A DNA stretch of 64,000 bases, taken from NCBI GenBank assembly GCA_030278955.1, contig JAOANR010000010.1, forward strand, positions 17,281,086 to 17,345,085, in the 5' to 3' direction. Below are positions 11,253 through 22,301 of this stretch, one piece after another. The notes below the pieces were generated by a model. It was not told the DNA's origin. It saw only the letters and a program-made list of their open reading frames with translations, and ran no database searches. How positions within the stretch are numbered: position 1 is the stretch's first letter; each line of letters opens with the position of its first letter. The position numbers and the translations under genes were made by a program. This stretch comes from Hygrophila difformis. Lineage: Eukaryota; Streptophyta; Magnoliopsida; Lamiales; Acanthaceae.

Positions 11253-11734
11253 GAAACAGCATTAAAAATAAAAATATTTCATTTTATATATATATGATAT
11301 ATTATTTCATAACAAGAAAGTACCCAAAAATCAACTAAACATTTAGAGTACTAAGACTCTAAATGTGAGGATGTTGATATTTGGAGAAAATCTAACGCAT
11401 TTTAATTATCTGTCTTGCAGGAAATTCGAACCACCAAAAAGAAGGAACAGAAAATAAAGAAGAAAACCAGGTTCCCGGTTGGATTAAGTCCATGAATTTA
11501 AGAACATGATTTCGGAAATTAAAGCAATTTAAAATCTGAAATAATTTTTGCAAACAAATGGAATTAATCCAACCTATTTTATGCAAGTTTGATTTAATTT
11601 AGATAGCTCATTAACAACACAAAAATGTTTTGGACTAAAATCCCCCAAGTCCAAAACAAGTAAAACCAACTGAGGCCCAATTTCATCTACTCGGGCCCAG
11701 TCCGCCTAAATTTTGAAGTTCAAATCTGAAGTGC
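11253..11734 (+). other. Post-pol spacer
   Basis: It holds an AT-rich start, the hairpin motif, and a good 3' splice-acceptor look-alike (TTATCTGTCTTGCAG, ending 11420) followed by a short Lys-rich open stretch that soon stops. No gene is supported. From about 11375 it may be the U3-like start of the internal LTR-like unit. Confidence 0.5.
11339..11376 (+). repeat. Hairpin plus PPT-like motif, copy 1
   Basis: ACATTTAGAGT (11339-11349) pairs perfectly with ACTCTAAATGT (11356-11366) around a 6-base loop. It is followed by GAGGATGTTGATA. The AAATGTGAGGATGTTGATA string also forms the junction of the true 3' LTR at 15066-15084, so this looks like a diverged second PPT/LTR start. Confidence 0.8.
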
Positions 11735-11982
11735 AACTACGACGCTATCCTTACCTACGACGCTATTCTAGGATAGCGCCGTAGTAATGGGATAGCGTCG
11801 TAGGGCACTTCCCCTTTTTCTTGACTTACTTACGACGCAGTCCCTTAGAACGACGCTATCTTTGGATAGCGCCGTACCAAAGGCATAGCGCCGTAGTGCG
11901 CCCTTCCATTCCCACCACTCCACGACGCTAAACCAAGCCTACGGCGCTAGTCTAGCGCCGTAAGTTAAGTATAGTGTCGTAG
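11735..11982. repeat. TAGCGYCGTA site array upstream of the F-box gene
   Basis: About twelve copies of the same 10-mer found in the LTRs occur here, in both orientations, ending just before a TATA box. Several are degenerate (for example TAGTGTCGTA), as expected of an older copy. Presence outside the LTRs ties the F-box unit's promoter to the LTR promoter. Confidence 0.82.
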
Positions 11983-11999
11983 AAACCCTGTCTCTCACC

Positions 12000-12007
12000 T
12001 ATAAATA
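12000..12007 (+). promoter_or_regulatory. TATA box of the internal F-box unit
   Basis: TATAAATA sits in TCTCACCTATAAATA, identical over 15 bases to the LTR promoter core. It is about 625 bp from the TGATA at 11375, compared with about 612 bp from LTR start to TATA in the 5' LTR. It lies 129 bp before the predicted start codon of the F-box gene, so it is a plausible separate promoter. Confidence 0.7.
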
Positions 12008-12135
12008 CCCCACCATTCTCCTTCTTCATTCCCATGCTGTCACACTCCCATTTCCAGAAATCCATTCTCTAAAATACCTACGCAGAACGCAGAGTTCTCG
12101 TACAACATTTTTCTCCACAACTCCAAGGAGACACC

Positions 12136-13995
12136 ATGGACAGATTCTACGGAATCCTTCCAAACTTGGGACCTTTGCCCAGACCCGAGCCATGGAGGGC
12201 AGGGTAAAACCCATGTTCTCCATCCTTATTCATGGCCTCCATCGGAGTCTCGTGTTTTCTTTTTCTTCCTTTTTGGTTAAAAATAGCACAATGGGGGTTG
12301 TATTCACTTTTATTTTTCCATTTTGAGTTGTAACTGTTTTCGGTTTTGAATGGTGTTTTTAAACCTTATTGAAACCCTCAAGAACCTGTTTGAGAACCTG
12401 TTTTGAAACTGTTAAGAGGTTCAAGATTTTTGAAGTTTAAAACTAGAAAAGAAAAACCAATGAGCATTAGGATGTTGTCTCAAGCATCATGGTGTTATTG
12501 GAATTTTTGTTCTTGAATAAATGGTGTTGGATGCTTGGTGTTCCTGCTCAAAACTTTGTTTTTGATCTTGAAATGCTTTCACCGTGTTGGTTTGGAACAT
12601 TAATTAGGGTGATCTTTTGGTGTTTCAGCATCTGCATGTCAGAAATCTTTTGGAATAAGTGTCACCTTATTTTTGGAAACATGGTACAAGCACCCAATAG
12701 GGGCTTACCACTTTTTCAAAAGAAAGTGACCTTATGAAAAAGACAAAAAGAGTTAATAAATTTAATGTTTGACTTATGTTCTTTTTGTTCCCAATGGAAC
12801 TGTAGTGTGAGTAAATAGCAGTATTTTTGTCACCCAACTGCTATTCTTTTCAAAAATCCAAAATGGGACCACTCACATCCCACTTTCCTTAAATAAAACA
12901 AGTCAACCCTTTAAAAATTAAAAAATAGTGTTTGCAAATTTTTGGATGTTTTAACTGTCCAAGACAGTCCAGGCAGTCCAAAAATAGCAGATCCATTACG
13001 CTACATCTCCATTGCACACCCCAATTTCGAGCATCCATTCCATTCGTTCCATCTCATCCCATTTTCAACAAGTGTCTCGAACTTGTTTAATAAAAATTGG
13101 AAAATCAAGCTTTTGGGCCCGCTGGCCCATTAAAAAAAATACATAGGGGCCCAATGACCCCTATCTTTTCATAAAAATCTATTTTACCCATGCTTTAAAT
13201 TAAAATTCAAGTCAGAGACTTAATAATCTCACATTTAGAGCAAAACTCTAAATGTGAGGATGTTGGTTGCTGAATTTGAATAACTTCTAAGAAAATATCA
13301 TAAAAATTGGATTCATCACTTCTTATCTTTTCAGGGGCAATCTTCTAAACCCAGACCCAGTGCCCGGAGGAACCCAGCTGCTGGACCTTCCACTAGAGCT
13401 TTTAGGAGAAATTCTCTCCCGAATCGGGGAGGATGAAATGAAAGAAGTGTTCAGAGCTAGGGAAACTTGTACGAAACTAAGGGACGCAGGAAACCTCGTC
13501 ATCGTTTACAAGCGATGCGAGTTTGATGCGGCTAGGATGAGGCACTGGCAGGAGGAGATACGGAGGCAGAAAGAAAGATTTCTGCACACATGCACTGAGG
13601 CTGGAAACTTCAATCTCCAAATTGTTCCAGCACTCATGGCATTTGTAGAAGGGGACGAAGAGCAAGCATGTGAGCTGCTAAGGCCAGGCATCGAAGACAA
13701 TCATAAAGCGTCAATCCTCACCCGCGGACTGATGCTCATGAGCAAGCTGGATGAAGGCCAGGTCAATCAGGGGATCGCAATGATAGAGAGGATGGTGACC
13801 AATCGAGAGGTTTTCAACTACACATCCACCAACACCCTCGCGTGGATGGCAGACAATCATGCTCCCTACTTGTTTGCAGGGCAACCACCCCGAGTTTTCT
13901 GCAGAATGATGCATGAACCCCTGAGAGACCACAACGGCTGGTGCCTGCGCTGTGAGCTGACCAGCTACGTCCACTGGCTCAGATACATGTTCTGA
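12136..13995 (+). CDS. F-box protein gene inside the retrotransposon (2 exons)
   Basis: Predicted exons are 12136-12203 and 13335-13995, with an intron of 1131 bp (donor GG|GTAAAA, acceptor CTTTTCAG|GG). The join keeps the frame and gives 242 codons. The open frame at exon 2 otherwise begins only with GTG at 13360, so exon 1 supplies the ATG. The protein has an F-box near residues 35-80 (LLDLPLELLGEILSRI, then R..CTKLRDAGN), which binds Skp1-type adaptors in SCF ubiquitin ligases. The rest (FLHTCTEAGNFNL, then EEQACELLRPGI) resembles the Sel1-like part of plant F-box proteins of the At2g35280 type, and the end has a Trp- and Cys-containing tail. This family is a host gene family, so I infer capture by the element. 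No stop or frameshift is seen in exon 2. Expression is unknown. Confidence 0.72.
13230..13266 (+). repeat. Hairpin plus PPT-like motif, copy 2
   Basis: CACATTTAGAG (13230-13240) pairs with CTCTAAATGTG (13246-13256) around CAAAA, followed by AGGATGTTGG. It is the same module as at 11339, placed about 80 bp before the predicted splice acceptor of the F-box gene and 1.89 kb after copy 1. Confidence 0.8.
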
Positions 13996-15079
13996 GAAAA
14001 GGAAGAAGGAGAAATGAATCTTAGTATGCTCTAGTTCTTTTTAGCCCTAGTGTAGGCATCATATAAGGGATTTCCTCTTTTTGCATGCAGGTTCACACTA
14101 ACTGCATAGGAATCTCTTAAAATTAATGTAATTTACCGCTTTCCACAAAAATTGAACTCAAGATTGAGATCTGCAGCAATCTTTATTTGCTTCCTTTGAA
14201 AAGATGTCTGACAGTCCAAGATGAATAAGTGACTGTCAGGCCAAAAATATGCTGTTGACACACTCCGTGTGTCAGCAGTGCCTCTTTACTGCTTTAAATT
14301 GAATAATCATCAAAAATGTGTTAATCGGTATGCTATAAACCGATTCAAAAAAAAGAGAAGAAAAAGAAGAAGAAGAAAGATATGTTGAATCCATTTCAAC
14401 AAGAATAAAATTGCAATGACAAAGCAATTAGACATAGTCTAATGTCATGCAATAGAAAAAGAAAAGCAAAAGAAAGAAAAATAATGATGATCATAAAATT
14501 TTTAAATAAATATGCCATAATATGATAGAATTAATCTTTGCCACTTATTAACCCAATATTTCCCTTTCCTACCTGATGTTACAACCGTATGCCCCATTAT
14601 AACCCTTGAATAAGACCTCGAGATCTCGATTTGAGGAAATGAGCCGGTGGCGAGTTGGTCTGATTGCAAGCTTATGGGATAATTTAATTAAAATTGATTT
14701 TGAGTATTCATTGATTAAACCCCATTGAGAGTGAGTAAATTTTCCGATTCTCTTATATGTGAGGCTCTGTTTCGTTAAACATGTTCATGTCATCCCTTAA
14801 TTCTATTTTTTTTTTTAACCTTTGCATCTTTCAAACATGATGTTCATGAAGGATTGATAATAATGTTTGATTTGTAGGCCCGATATAGTGAGCAAGTATC
14901 ATTTCATTAAACACTGCAATCAAGGGAATTTAATACTTGTAGTTTTTGATTGTCTTATCCCAATCTAAAAAGAATGTGATTTATGAAGCCACGAAAATGA
15001 ATTGAATATGTAGAGTCCGTGTTCTTAGGAACATTGACTATGACTGCTCGGGGACGATCAGTATTAAATGTGAGGATGT
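13996..15079 (+). other. 3' spacer between the F-box gene and the 3' LTR
   Basis: No ORF is supported. A purine-rich tract (AAAAAAAGAGAAGAAAAAGA and neighbours) lies at 14347-14380. The last bases before the LTR are AAATGTGAGGATGT (15066-15079). This weak polypurine-like tract would prime plus-strand synthesis and is the third copy of the motif at 11361 and 13250. Confidence 0.6.
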
Positions 15080-15363
15080 TGATAATGGCCAGAAATGACC
15101 ATTATTTTCAATCCATTTCCGTGTCTGAAACGGGCATTTGATTGCATCCCGGTCTTATATTAAATAAGAAAGCAGTAGAATTGGACTGATTTATGCATAA
15201 TTGTAAAAATATTGAGCTGGTATGAAAAATGCATAAATATGTAATTTTATTACATATTTATGTTAGAAAAATCCAAAAACATGAGAAAAAGAAAAGAAAA
15301 GAAAAGGAAACAAAAAGATGAGAAAAGAAATGAAAACCCACAAAAAGTTGAATTTTTCAGGAT

Positions 15364-15650
15364 ATTACGACGCTATACACAACTACGGCGCTGAACACGT
15401 ATAGCGCCGTAGCTTGGTCTAGCGCCGTAGGAGGAGACCAAAGCAGCAGTCTGAAGAGGAGCAGACGGCGCTAAGCATGGATAGCGCCGTAATCAAGCAT
15501 AGCGCCGTAGGCAGGGATAGCGCCGTAGGCAGGGATAGCGCCGTAGGCTGTCCATTCAGAAGCAAGAGTGTCTTTGGGATGGAAGACTACGACGCTACAC
15601 CTATAGCGCCGTAGCAAGGATAGCGCCGTAAGCCACCTATAGCGTCGTAA
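15364..15650. repeat. TAGCGYCGTA array in U3 (3' LTR)
   Basis: Counterpart of the array at 1003-1262 with one more unit. Several sites that read TAGTGCCGTA or AAGCGTCGTA in the 5' LTR have the consensus form here. Confidence 0.85.
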
Positions 15651-16370
15651 GCCTTGCCAGAATTCAAATTTCAAGGCCTGGGGGCCCATGGGCCTAGGGT
15701 TTCTCACCTATAAATAGAGGTGTTGACTCCCTGGTCTTGTCACTTCACACATTCCACACTTGAAGGCAACTGGAGTTCTTGAGAGTAGTGTAGGTTAGTT
15801 AGAGTAGTTAGTTTTATTTTTATGTATTATTTAATTTCTGCACCTAGATTAGTTTAAATAATGCATAGATTAGTGTTACTTTGGAGCTTCCAGTAGGATA
15901 GCCACTGTCTTCCTCTATTTTCAGTCTTGTTAAACTCTTATTTAGGTTTAAAATACCCAAATGATGGGTATTATCAAACCATTTTATGAAAAATGGGAAG
16001 TTAATCATGAAAGTGTCCCAAAAACATGAAATGGACATGTGTCCATGGATTTAATGCCTTGCTTTTGGTTTCATGACCATTTGGTCATTTTGGCTCACTG
16101 TTTCATGTGGGTTTTCTATTTTCTTTTCATTTTTGGGTCTTTATGCATGTTCTTATGGTTGAAAATCCTCATTTGGGTTTGTGGTTCATGAATGTGTAGC
16201 ATAGCATGTTATTCCTTCACTGTTTTGCATTTCTTGCATTTTACTTTCACTGTTTTTAGCTTGTTATTTCACTTTTCGTGCATTTGTGAACCATGAACTC
16301 GAAAATAGGGCTTGCAATCGCAGAGATTGCATTACCCGAACAACAACATGTTTCTGGGCTAGCTACGACG

Positions 16371-16826
16371 CTAACCGCCCTACGGCGCTATCCTTGGATA
16401 GCGTCGTAAGTGAGGTATAGCGCCGTAGTTGCCCAGAGCTTAAACAAAAATTTGCCCTACGGCACTAACCAACGGCGCTATCCTCAGATAGCGCCGTAAT
16501 TTCTGTTTAGCGCCGTAGGTCCCCAAAACTACTCTATCTCTCAGACCCACCTACGGCACTATCCTTACGACGCTATCCTAGGATAGCGTCGTCATTTATT
16601 GTTTAGCGCCGTAATATCCCTTCTTTTTCCAAAAACTTCTTATTTCTCAAACCACCCACGACGCTACACCTACGTCGCTATACTAGTATAGCGCCGTAGT
16701 AGTGTATAGCGCCGTAATTACCCCCTTTAATCCTAGATTTATTCCATCTCTTGCACCAACCCATGACGACGCTACCCTCACGGCGCTATCCTAGGATAGC
16801 GTCGTAACATCTGTTCAGCGTCGTAA
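16371..16826. repeat. TAGCGYCGTA array in R/U5 (3' LTR)
   Basis: Counterpart of 1975-2392 with about two more units. The perfect 26-bp palindrome is kept at 16567-16592. Confidence 0.85.
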
Positions 16827-19614
16827 TCAGCATCTTCATGCAGATTTTCCATTCTCCATTTCCATAATTAATTAATTGAACCCTCTAGTCATTAATGATC
16901 TATGAGTCTAATTAGCAATAATTAAATCACTAATTGTTGTGATTAGAGGACCTTTGTTTAATTGCCATTAAAACAATTTTCTATAAACAAAATCATGATG
17001 TCTTAATCAGATAATCCGGACTGTAATTAATTATGGTAGGAGGGATTATTTAAGCCATCAATCATGGATTGATTCCATGACCTTGCATGAGAAACCAATG
17101 TCTCTCATGCAAATTCTTCTCTTTATTTCATTTTATTTTGTCTTTTGAGTATTGTGTGTAACAATTAGTAAAGAATACATCAGACTAATGTTGGCGGGTA
17201 TTCCCTCATGGATAACTAGCTCGTATTCTGGGTATTAATTACTAAATGTTATTTTGCATGGTTTGGATAGTAATCAGTGGAAGCCTTGGCGGTTCGCCCA
17301 TCCGGGATTATAATAGCTGCTCAGCTGACTCCTATCCAGATACAGTTTTATTTTAATTATCTTAATTTCCAAACCCAAATTCCAATCTATAATAAAACTC
17401 TGCTAATGTCTGTCAACATTAGCTGATAAGTACTACAGAGAGGAAGCATGTAGGTTTTTATCCGAATTCACAGACAGTGGAGGCCCAACTGGCATTGACA
17501 CTGCCATTATAGGGTCTAAGCTGTCTAAATTCGCTTCATCCGAGTGATTGGGAAATTGGACAATAGATGTTTACAGTCCACCCGATTATTCTGCCATTAT
17601 TTTGGTCTCCTGACCACTTCATATCTGTGTCCCACCTTCTGTCTAGACCCGCCTCTATATTTTGGGTCAATTAATTTTACACTTCCAAACATCCGTATGC
17701 ATGATATTATTATGTATTATTGTGGTCTGTAATATTTTGGGATCCTTCCCTTGGACAATAGAAGTCTAGATCTTAAACAGATATTACATATTAAATTTCC
17801 GACAAAAATTCCTTTATAAAATCCGGATCTGAGTAAGGGATAAATTCTTCAGTTATGACTAATTCATATTCTATCAAGGGTTGATTTTGTGAAATTAGGA
17901 GCAGAGTCAGCGATTAGGTCTCATCTAGACTGAAAGGATCTGTGTTTTAATTGAGAGTTTAGTACCTGTTTAGAGAATGGTTTTCAAACTCATTATTTTC
18001 AAAAATTGCTGTTTGTTGGGAATCTAAGATTAAATATTACACCGAGATGGGGTCCACTTGGACTCAAATACAGTGTAGTAAATAATCTTAGAGGAACATC
18101 ATCCAGGCCTTGGTTATTTTCTAAGATAGGGTTGAGTTTTCTTTCAACTGCTATCCTCTTCTGCCAAAGCCTATTTTTGAGTCCTGAGTGAGTGCATCCG
18201 GAACGAACTAATTTATTAGTTCGTTTCATTAGTTTGTATCTCATAACCACCCGGAAGGAAGTGAACACACGAGTAGTTCACCAAGAGCCGGGAATTCTTG
18301 ATCCATACCCCTTCATTCTGATGGGGAGCTATCTTTTACTACCAGGGTCAGACCTTCAAAACCTCCGAGTGATAGGTTTTAAATGCTTTCTTTATCGCTT
18401 TCTTTTAAATGCTTTCATTAGAGGTCACTCGGTTGTATTGAGAGTTGTGTAACTGCTACTAGGATTGATAGTTAAGGGATAGTTCAGGGCTTAATTAGAA
18501 TCTTTGGGTGTGACATGGGGGAATGATAGTAGTACTTGGCATTTCAATAAATGATTTGCCAGGTGTAGCTTGTCCACCACAGATGAAGTAACATACTCAG
18601 GCCAGGGCAGTTACAAATCTGTGGTATCTTAGAATCTGCGGTCTTAAGAACATGTAAACTCACACTGTAAGTATCTGTCTGTTAAAGGGAAAGCTGTACT
18701 GAGAGCATGAGAATTAGCTATCTGATAGAATTATCCCAAACCAAGATCTGTGTATAAAAATGGAAGTTTGATACTGCCTTATCTAAATCTTGTCCAATTT
18801 TCATTCTTTTCTTCCTGTCCCTTCTGTCTACATTATGATTCAGCTTCACAGCTGGCATAGTGTAAATTTTCCCTGCTTCCATAGATAGTATTTATCGCAT
18901 TCTTAGAATAACTTTACCCGCTTTCTAGAATAGACTTAGTTGCTTTGTAGAATAGATTTAAGTGATTTCGTAACCTAGTTTAAATTCAGTCCGTAGTTGT
19001 TAATCACTTTTCAAACCAATTGGAGCAATACGAATGGAAAATCTAGTAAAACGACGTGGGCCCTGCTTCTATCGCACATCCTCCAGTGAACGATCCGGTC
19101 TTACTATAAATTACTGCAATTTTTGACACCGTGCGCTTTCGGGCCACTGTTTCTTAACACGAGTAATAAAAACGTGACAACCTATAAATATATCCCTAAT
19201 CCTAACTCCGCCATCATAAATCGGTTTCATTAAATAAAATCGAAAACCAGGATTATGATTTTTTAGAAAATACTCATACAGTGGGAATGTGTCAAAAGTT
19301 TCATGGCGCGAATCTTCATGACATGAAATTGTGATAAGTTTCATGATGCAAATTGCCAGGGACCTTCAGTGTGACAGACTGAAGGTCAAGATTGAACTAT
19401 CTATCCCGGCTGCAACGTGAAAGTTGTCAAAAGTTTCATGCCAGGGAGGTCCACAGCGCAGTTTGAAATCAGAGTACCCCACATGAGTAGTAAAAAGTGA
19501 AAAATATCCTTAAACCCCTTTCCCATGAATCATAACTCTTTTCTTTTAATAAATTCAAACCTGAGATATTTTAGAAAATACTCGTGTGCGGAAATTGTCA
19601 AAAGTTTCAGCCCT

Positions 19615-20441
19615 TACCTTAAAAATAATGAGATCTCAATCAATCGTCACAAGCAAAGATATTTGGAACCCATATTGCAAACCTAAATCGGTTGATGAAT
19701 GTCCGAAAAATAAAATCTTGGCTCTATGTGCAATTTGAATGCATGTTATTTACTAGCCTCAGTGAAAGTCTAACAAAAGAAGGCTACATAAATGGCATTG
19801 AGATTGAAAGATATAATTTACTATCTTCAAAGGACGATAGACTTGGATTTATTATATACAATTCTTCATATGATATAAAAATGAATTATAGTATCGTCCG
19901 GAAGATAAATATCCCCCAAATTATCCGTTATGAAGCTAATATGCACTACTAAAAGGGGAAAAAGCAAAATGAATTTGAGATCTATGATTTGGTAAAACCA
20001 AATTCTGCATTGATTTGCAAATTGGGTGCATCTACTACCTGAAAAGGTGTTAAATAATTCCCAATGAAAAAGGGATATCCGCTAAATGCTTAATGCTCGG
20101 CCGAGCTCATGAATCGTTTAAATCAAAATAAGATAATAAAGAAATATTTTGTCCAAAAGGACTATATCTTAGCGGATTTATTACCAAGGCATTGCCGATA
20201 GCAACTTTTGTGAAATTGCAAAAGTAAATTGACATGCATTGGCTCGAAGGAAGATCTCACATGAAATTCAAGTCAGGGGAAGAAACACCCAAAGATCTCA
20301 AATGAAGTCGAAATCAGGGGGAGAATTCAATACGAGAATATTGTACTCTTTTTCCTTCACTGGGATTTTTTCCCACTGGGTTTTTTCCTAGTAAGGTTTT
20401 AACGAGGCATATTCTTTGTGTAAAGGACATACAAGGGTGAG
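19615..20441 (+). pseudogene. Decayed Ty1/copia 3' coding end
   Basis: This is the continuation of the element at 1-705. Around 20160-20220 the frame-broken translation reads ADLFTKALPIATFVKLQK-like, the conserved C-terminus of copia RNase H. Downstream come the GGGGGAGA tract at 20317 and the TTTTCCCACTGGGTTTTTTCC block near 20370, both common in copia 3' ends. Reverse transcriptase is mostly missing, so an internal deletion is likely. It is not coding. Confidence 0.7.
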
Positions 20442-20641
20442 TGTTACGTGGCAAAAATTCGTAATGGTGTATGTCCTTTCTATTGCCACATAAATGTACA
20501 CATGTCAATGTATTACTTTGCATGAATTCTTTATTTGCCTATAAATAGGCTTACACACTTGTATGGATGGATGGAAGGACAATAATAAAACTATTCATTC
20601 TCCATCTTCTTATCAAACTCTTCGTCCATTAATTATTGCAC
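20442..20641 (+). repeat. Probable copia 3' LTR
   Basis: TGTTACGTGGC follows a purine-rich tract (ACAAGGGTGAG). A TATA-like CTATAAATAGG lies near 20540. The right edge near TTATTGCA is uncertain. No second copy is in the window, so the LTR call rests on position and the TATA box. Confidence 0.5.
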
Positions 20642-20976
20642 CATGATTACACATACACAAATCATCCATGATTACCAATACATCAGCCACGTCAAATTCT
20701 CCCCTCACCTATATAAAATAAATATTTTACAACAAATAAATAATTCATCCAACAAAGTGTAATTAATGCTCAAATTAGATTCTATGTGCTATGAATACCC
20801 CAATTTATGAAATTTAGATTTCTATTGCAACAAGCAATCTTTCGACAAGGAACTGGGCTCATTTTTCAAATCAAAAACCACCAAACTTCCTCTCCAATGG
20901 CAACTATACTTGAAAATTGAAAACTGACATTTTGTGTGCATTGGCAGCGCCCATGTGTCCCACAAGATTCAATTTT
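20642..20976. other. Intergenic, no gene seen
   Basis: AT-rich DNA without a supported ORF, RNA or repeat structure. Confidence 0.5.
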
Positions 20977-21890
20977 TTTAATGGAAAAATGGATAAATAC
21001 GTCTTTTTTCTTTTTCAAAAATTCAAATCAGTCATTTTTCTATTTTATTACCAAAACATTCCGCTACAAATGCTAATTACGTCCAAATCAGTCATTTGTT
21101 AACTAATTATGCTCTAATTGCTGACGTGACAAGGGTTTAAATTTAAACCTGACACGTGGGCATAATATTAGTCATTTTTCTTTTTATCGTTTGTCAATTC
21201 AGTCATAAACTTTTGTTTTGTTCCATTTATTAGTCTACCCAATTCAATCACTTTTATATTAATTGGCCTCCAATCTTTCAAATTATTTCATTTCAGGTCC
21301 AGAACCTTAAATTTTTTTATTATTACTAATCCATTTATCAATAAATGTCCGACATATTTTCGTAAATAAAATTAAACACCAAACCTAATACATTGGGTTA
21401 CGGTCGGGTGGTTAGAAAGAGTCCGTAAAATCTCGGAACTTGGAAGACCCGGTAACAAGGCAGTAAAACCCAATGTATGAGGTTTAGTGTTTAATTTTAT
21501 TTACGGAAGTATGTCGGACATTTATTTGATAAATAGATTAGTAATAATAAAAAAATTTAAGGTTCAGGACCTGAAATGAAATAATTTGACTGGTTGGAAG
21601 CCAATTAATATAAAAATGACTGATTTTGGTAGGTGAATAAATGGAACAAAACAAAAATTTATGACTGAATTGAAAAAAGATAAAAGAAAAATGACTAATA
21701 TTATTCTCACGTGTCAGATTTAAATGTAAACCTTGTCACGTCGGCAATTAGAGCATAATTAGTGAACAAAGGACTGATTTGTACATAATTAGTATTTGTA
21801 GCGGACTGTTTTGGTAATAAAATAGAAAAAGGACTGATTTGCATTTTTGAAAAAGAAAAATGATTTATTTATCATTTTTCCCCTTTTTCT
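20977..21890. mobile_element. Long foldback element with about 410-bp inverted arms
   Basis: The left arm (about 20977-21397) and right arm (about 21469-21890) are near-complete inverted copies, joined by a 71-base spacer (21398-21468). The arms meet at CATTGGG/CCCAATG and differ mainly by point changes. No ORF is present. Transcripts across it would form a long near-perfect hairpin. The superfamily is not clear; no convincing target duplication was seen. Confidence 0.8.
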
Positions 21891-22301
21891 TAATACATGG
21901 GATGTACCATCTTTTGATTAAATTTTTATTTTAAAAAAATATATAGATATAAACGATTAGAGACGATATTTTTATCAAATAATGGAAAAAGTTGCACTTT
22001 ATATAGGAGTTCTGTTTTTTTTTTTTTTCTTTCATGGAACCTTTACCAATTTTTATTATATTGTTATGAAACATGGTAGGAACAAATTAAAATGACATAA
22101 TCAAGTTAACATGTATTCATATAGAGAGAGAGCAAAATTAAAGAATTTAATTTGTGTGTGTAATTATTTGTTTAAAGATGATGAAAGTGAAAGTGAATTT
22201 GTGGGTATTAATAAGGTAGTTCATGTATGTTCAAAAAGTACATGCGCTCTTCCCCAATTTGGGGCATTTCAATTGCTGGGAAGAAATTATTCCACTTTGG
22301 A

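Larger units (their letters stand above)
711..19609 (+). mobile_element. Giant Athila-like Ty3 retrotransposon with accessory F-box gene
   Basis: The element has two direct LTRs (711-5169 and 15080-19609), TG...CA ends, a 5-bp target duplication, a tRNA-Asp primer site directly after the 5' LTR, gag, protease-RT-RNase H-integrase, and about 3.8 kb of sequence between pol and the 3' LTR. The order RT-RNase H-integrase makes it Ty3/gypsy. The conserved block before the protease ([12 protein letters not shown], then [20 protein letters not shown]), the [12 protein letters not shown] protease and the tRNA-Asp primer site fit the Athila lineage, without a chromodomain. The LTRs differ by scattered substitutions and small indels, so insertion is fairly recent but not brand new. 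At 18,899 bp it is long for the lineage, mainly because of the LTRs. Instead of an obvious env-like ORF the post-pol region carries a spliced F-box gene. Confidence 0.93.
15080..19609 (+). repeat. 3' LTR (4530 bp)
   Basis: Same TGATAATGGCC start and AAAGTTTCA end as the 5' LTR. It has an extra 19-bp GGCAGGGATAGCGCCGTA unit near 15515-15540, extra array units near 16499-16518 and 16697-16715, and a block near 17197-17213 absent from the 5' copy. TATA box at 15709-15716. It is followed by the right GCCCT duplication at 19610-19614. Confidence 0.93.

Noticed and set aside
11339..11366. Hairpin as a transcription terminator
   Set aside because: No T run follows, and hairpin terminators are not used by plant Pol II; the copy at 13230 and the LTR junction point to an element-specific motif.
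13360..13995. F-box ORF starting at 13360 as an independent single-exon gene
   Set aside because: The first codon there is GTG, not ATG. The frame is open to a good splice acceptor at 13334 and joins an ATG exon, so a spliced gene is more likely.
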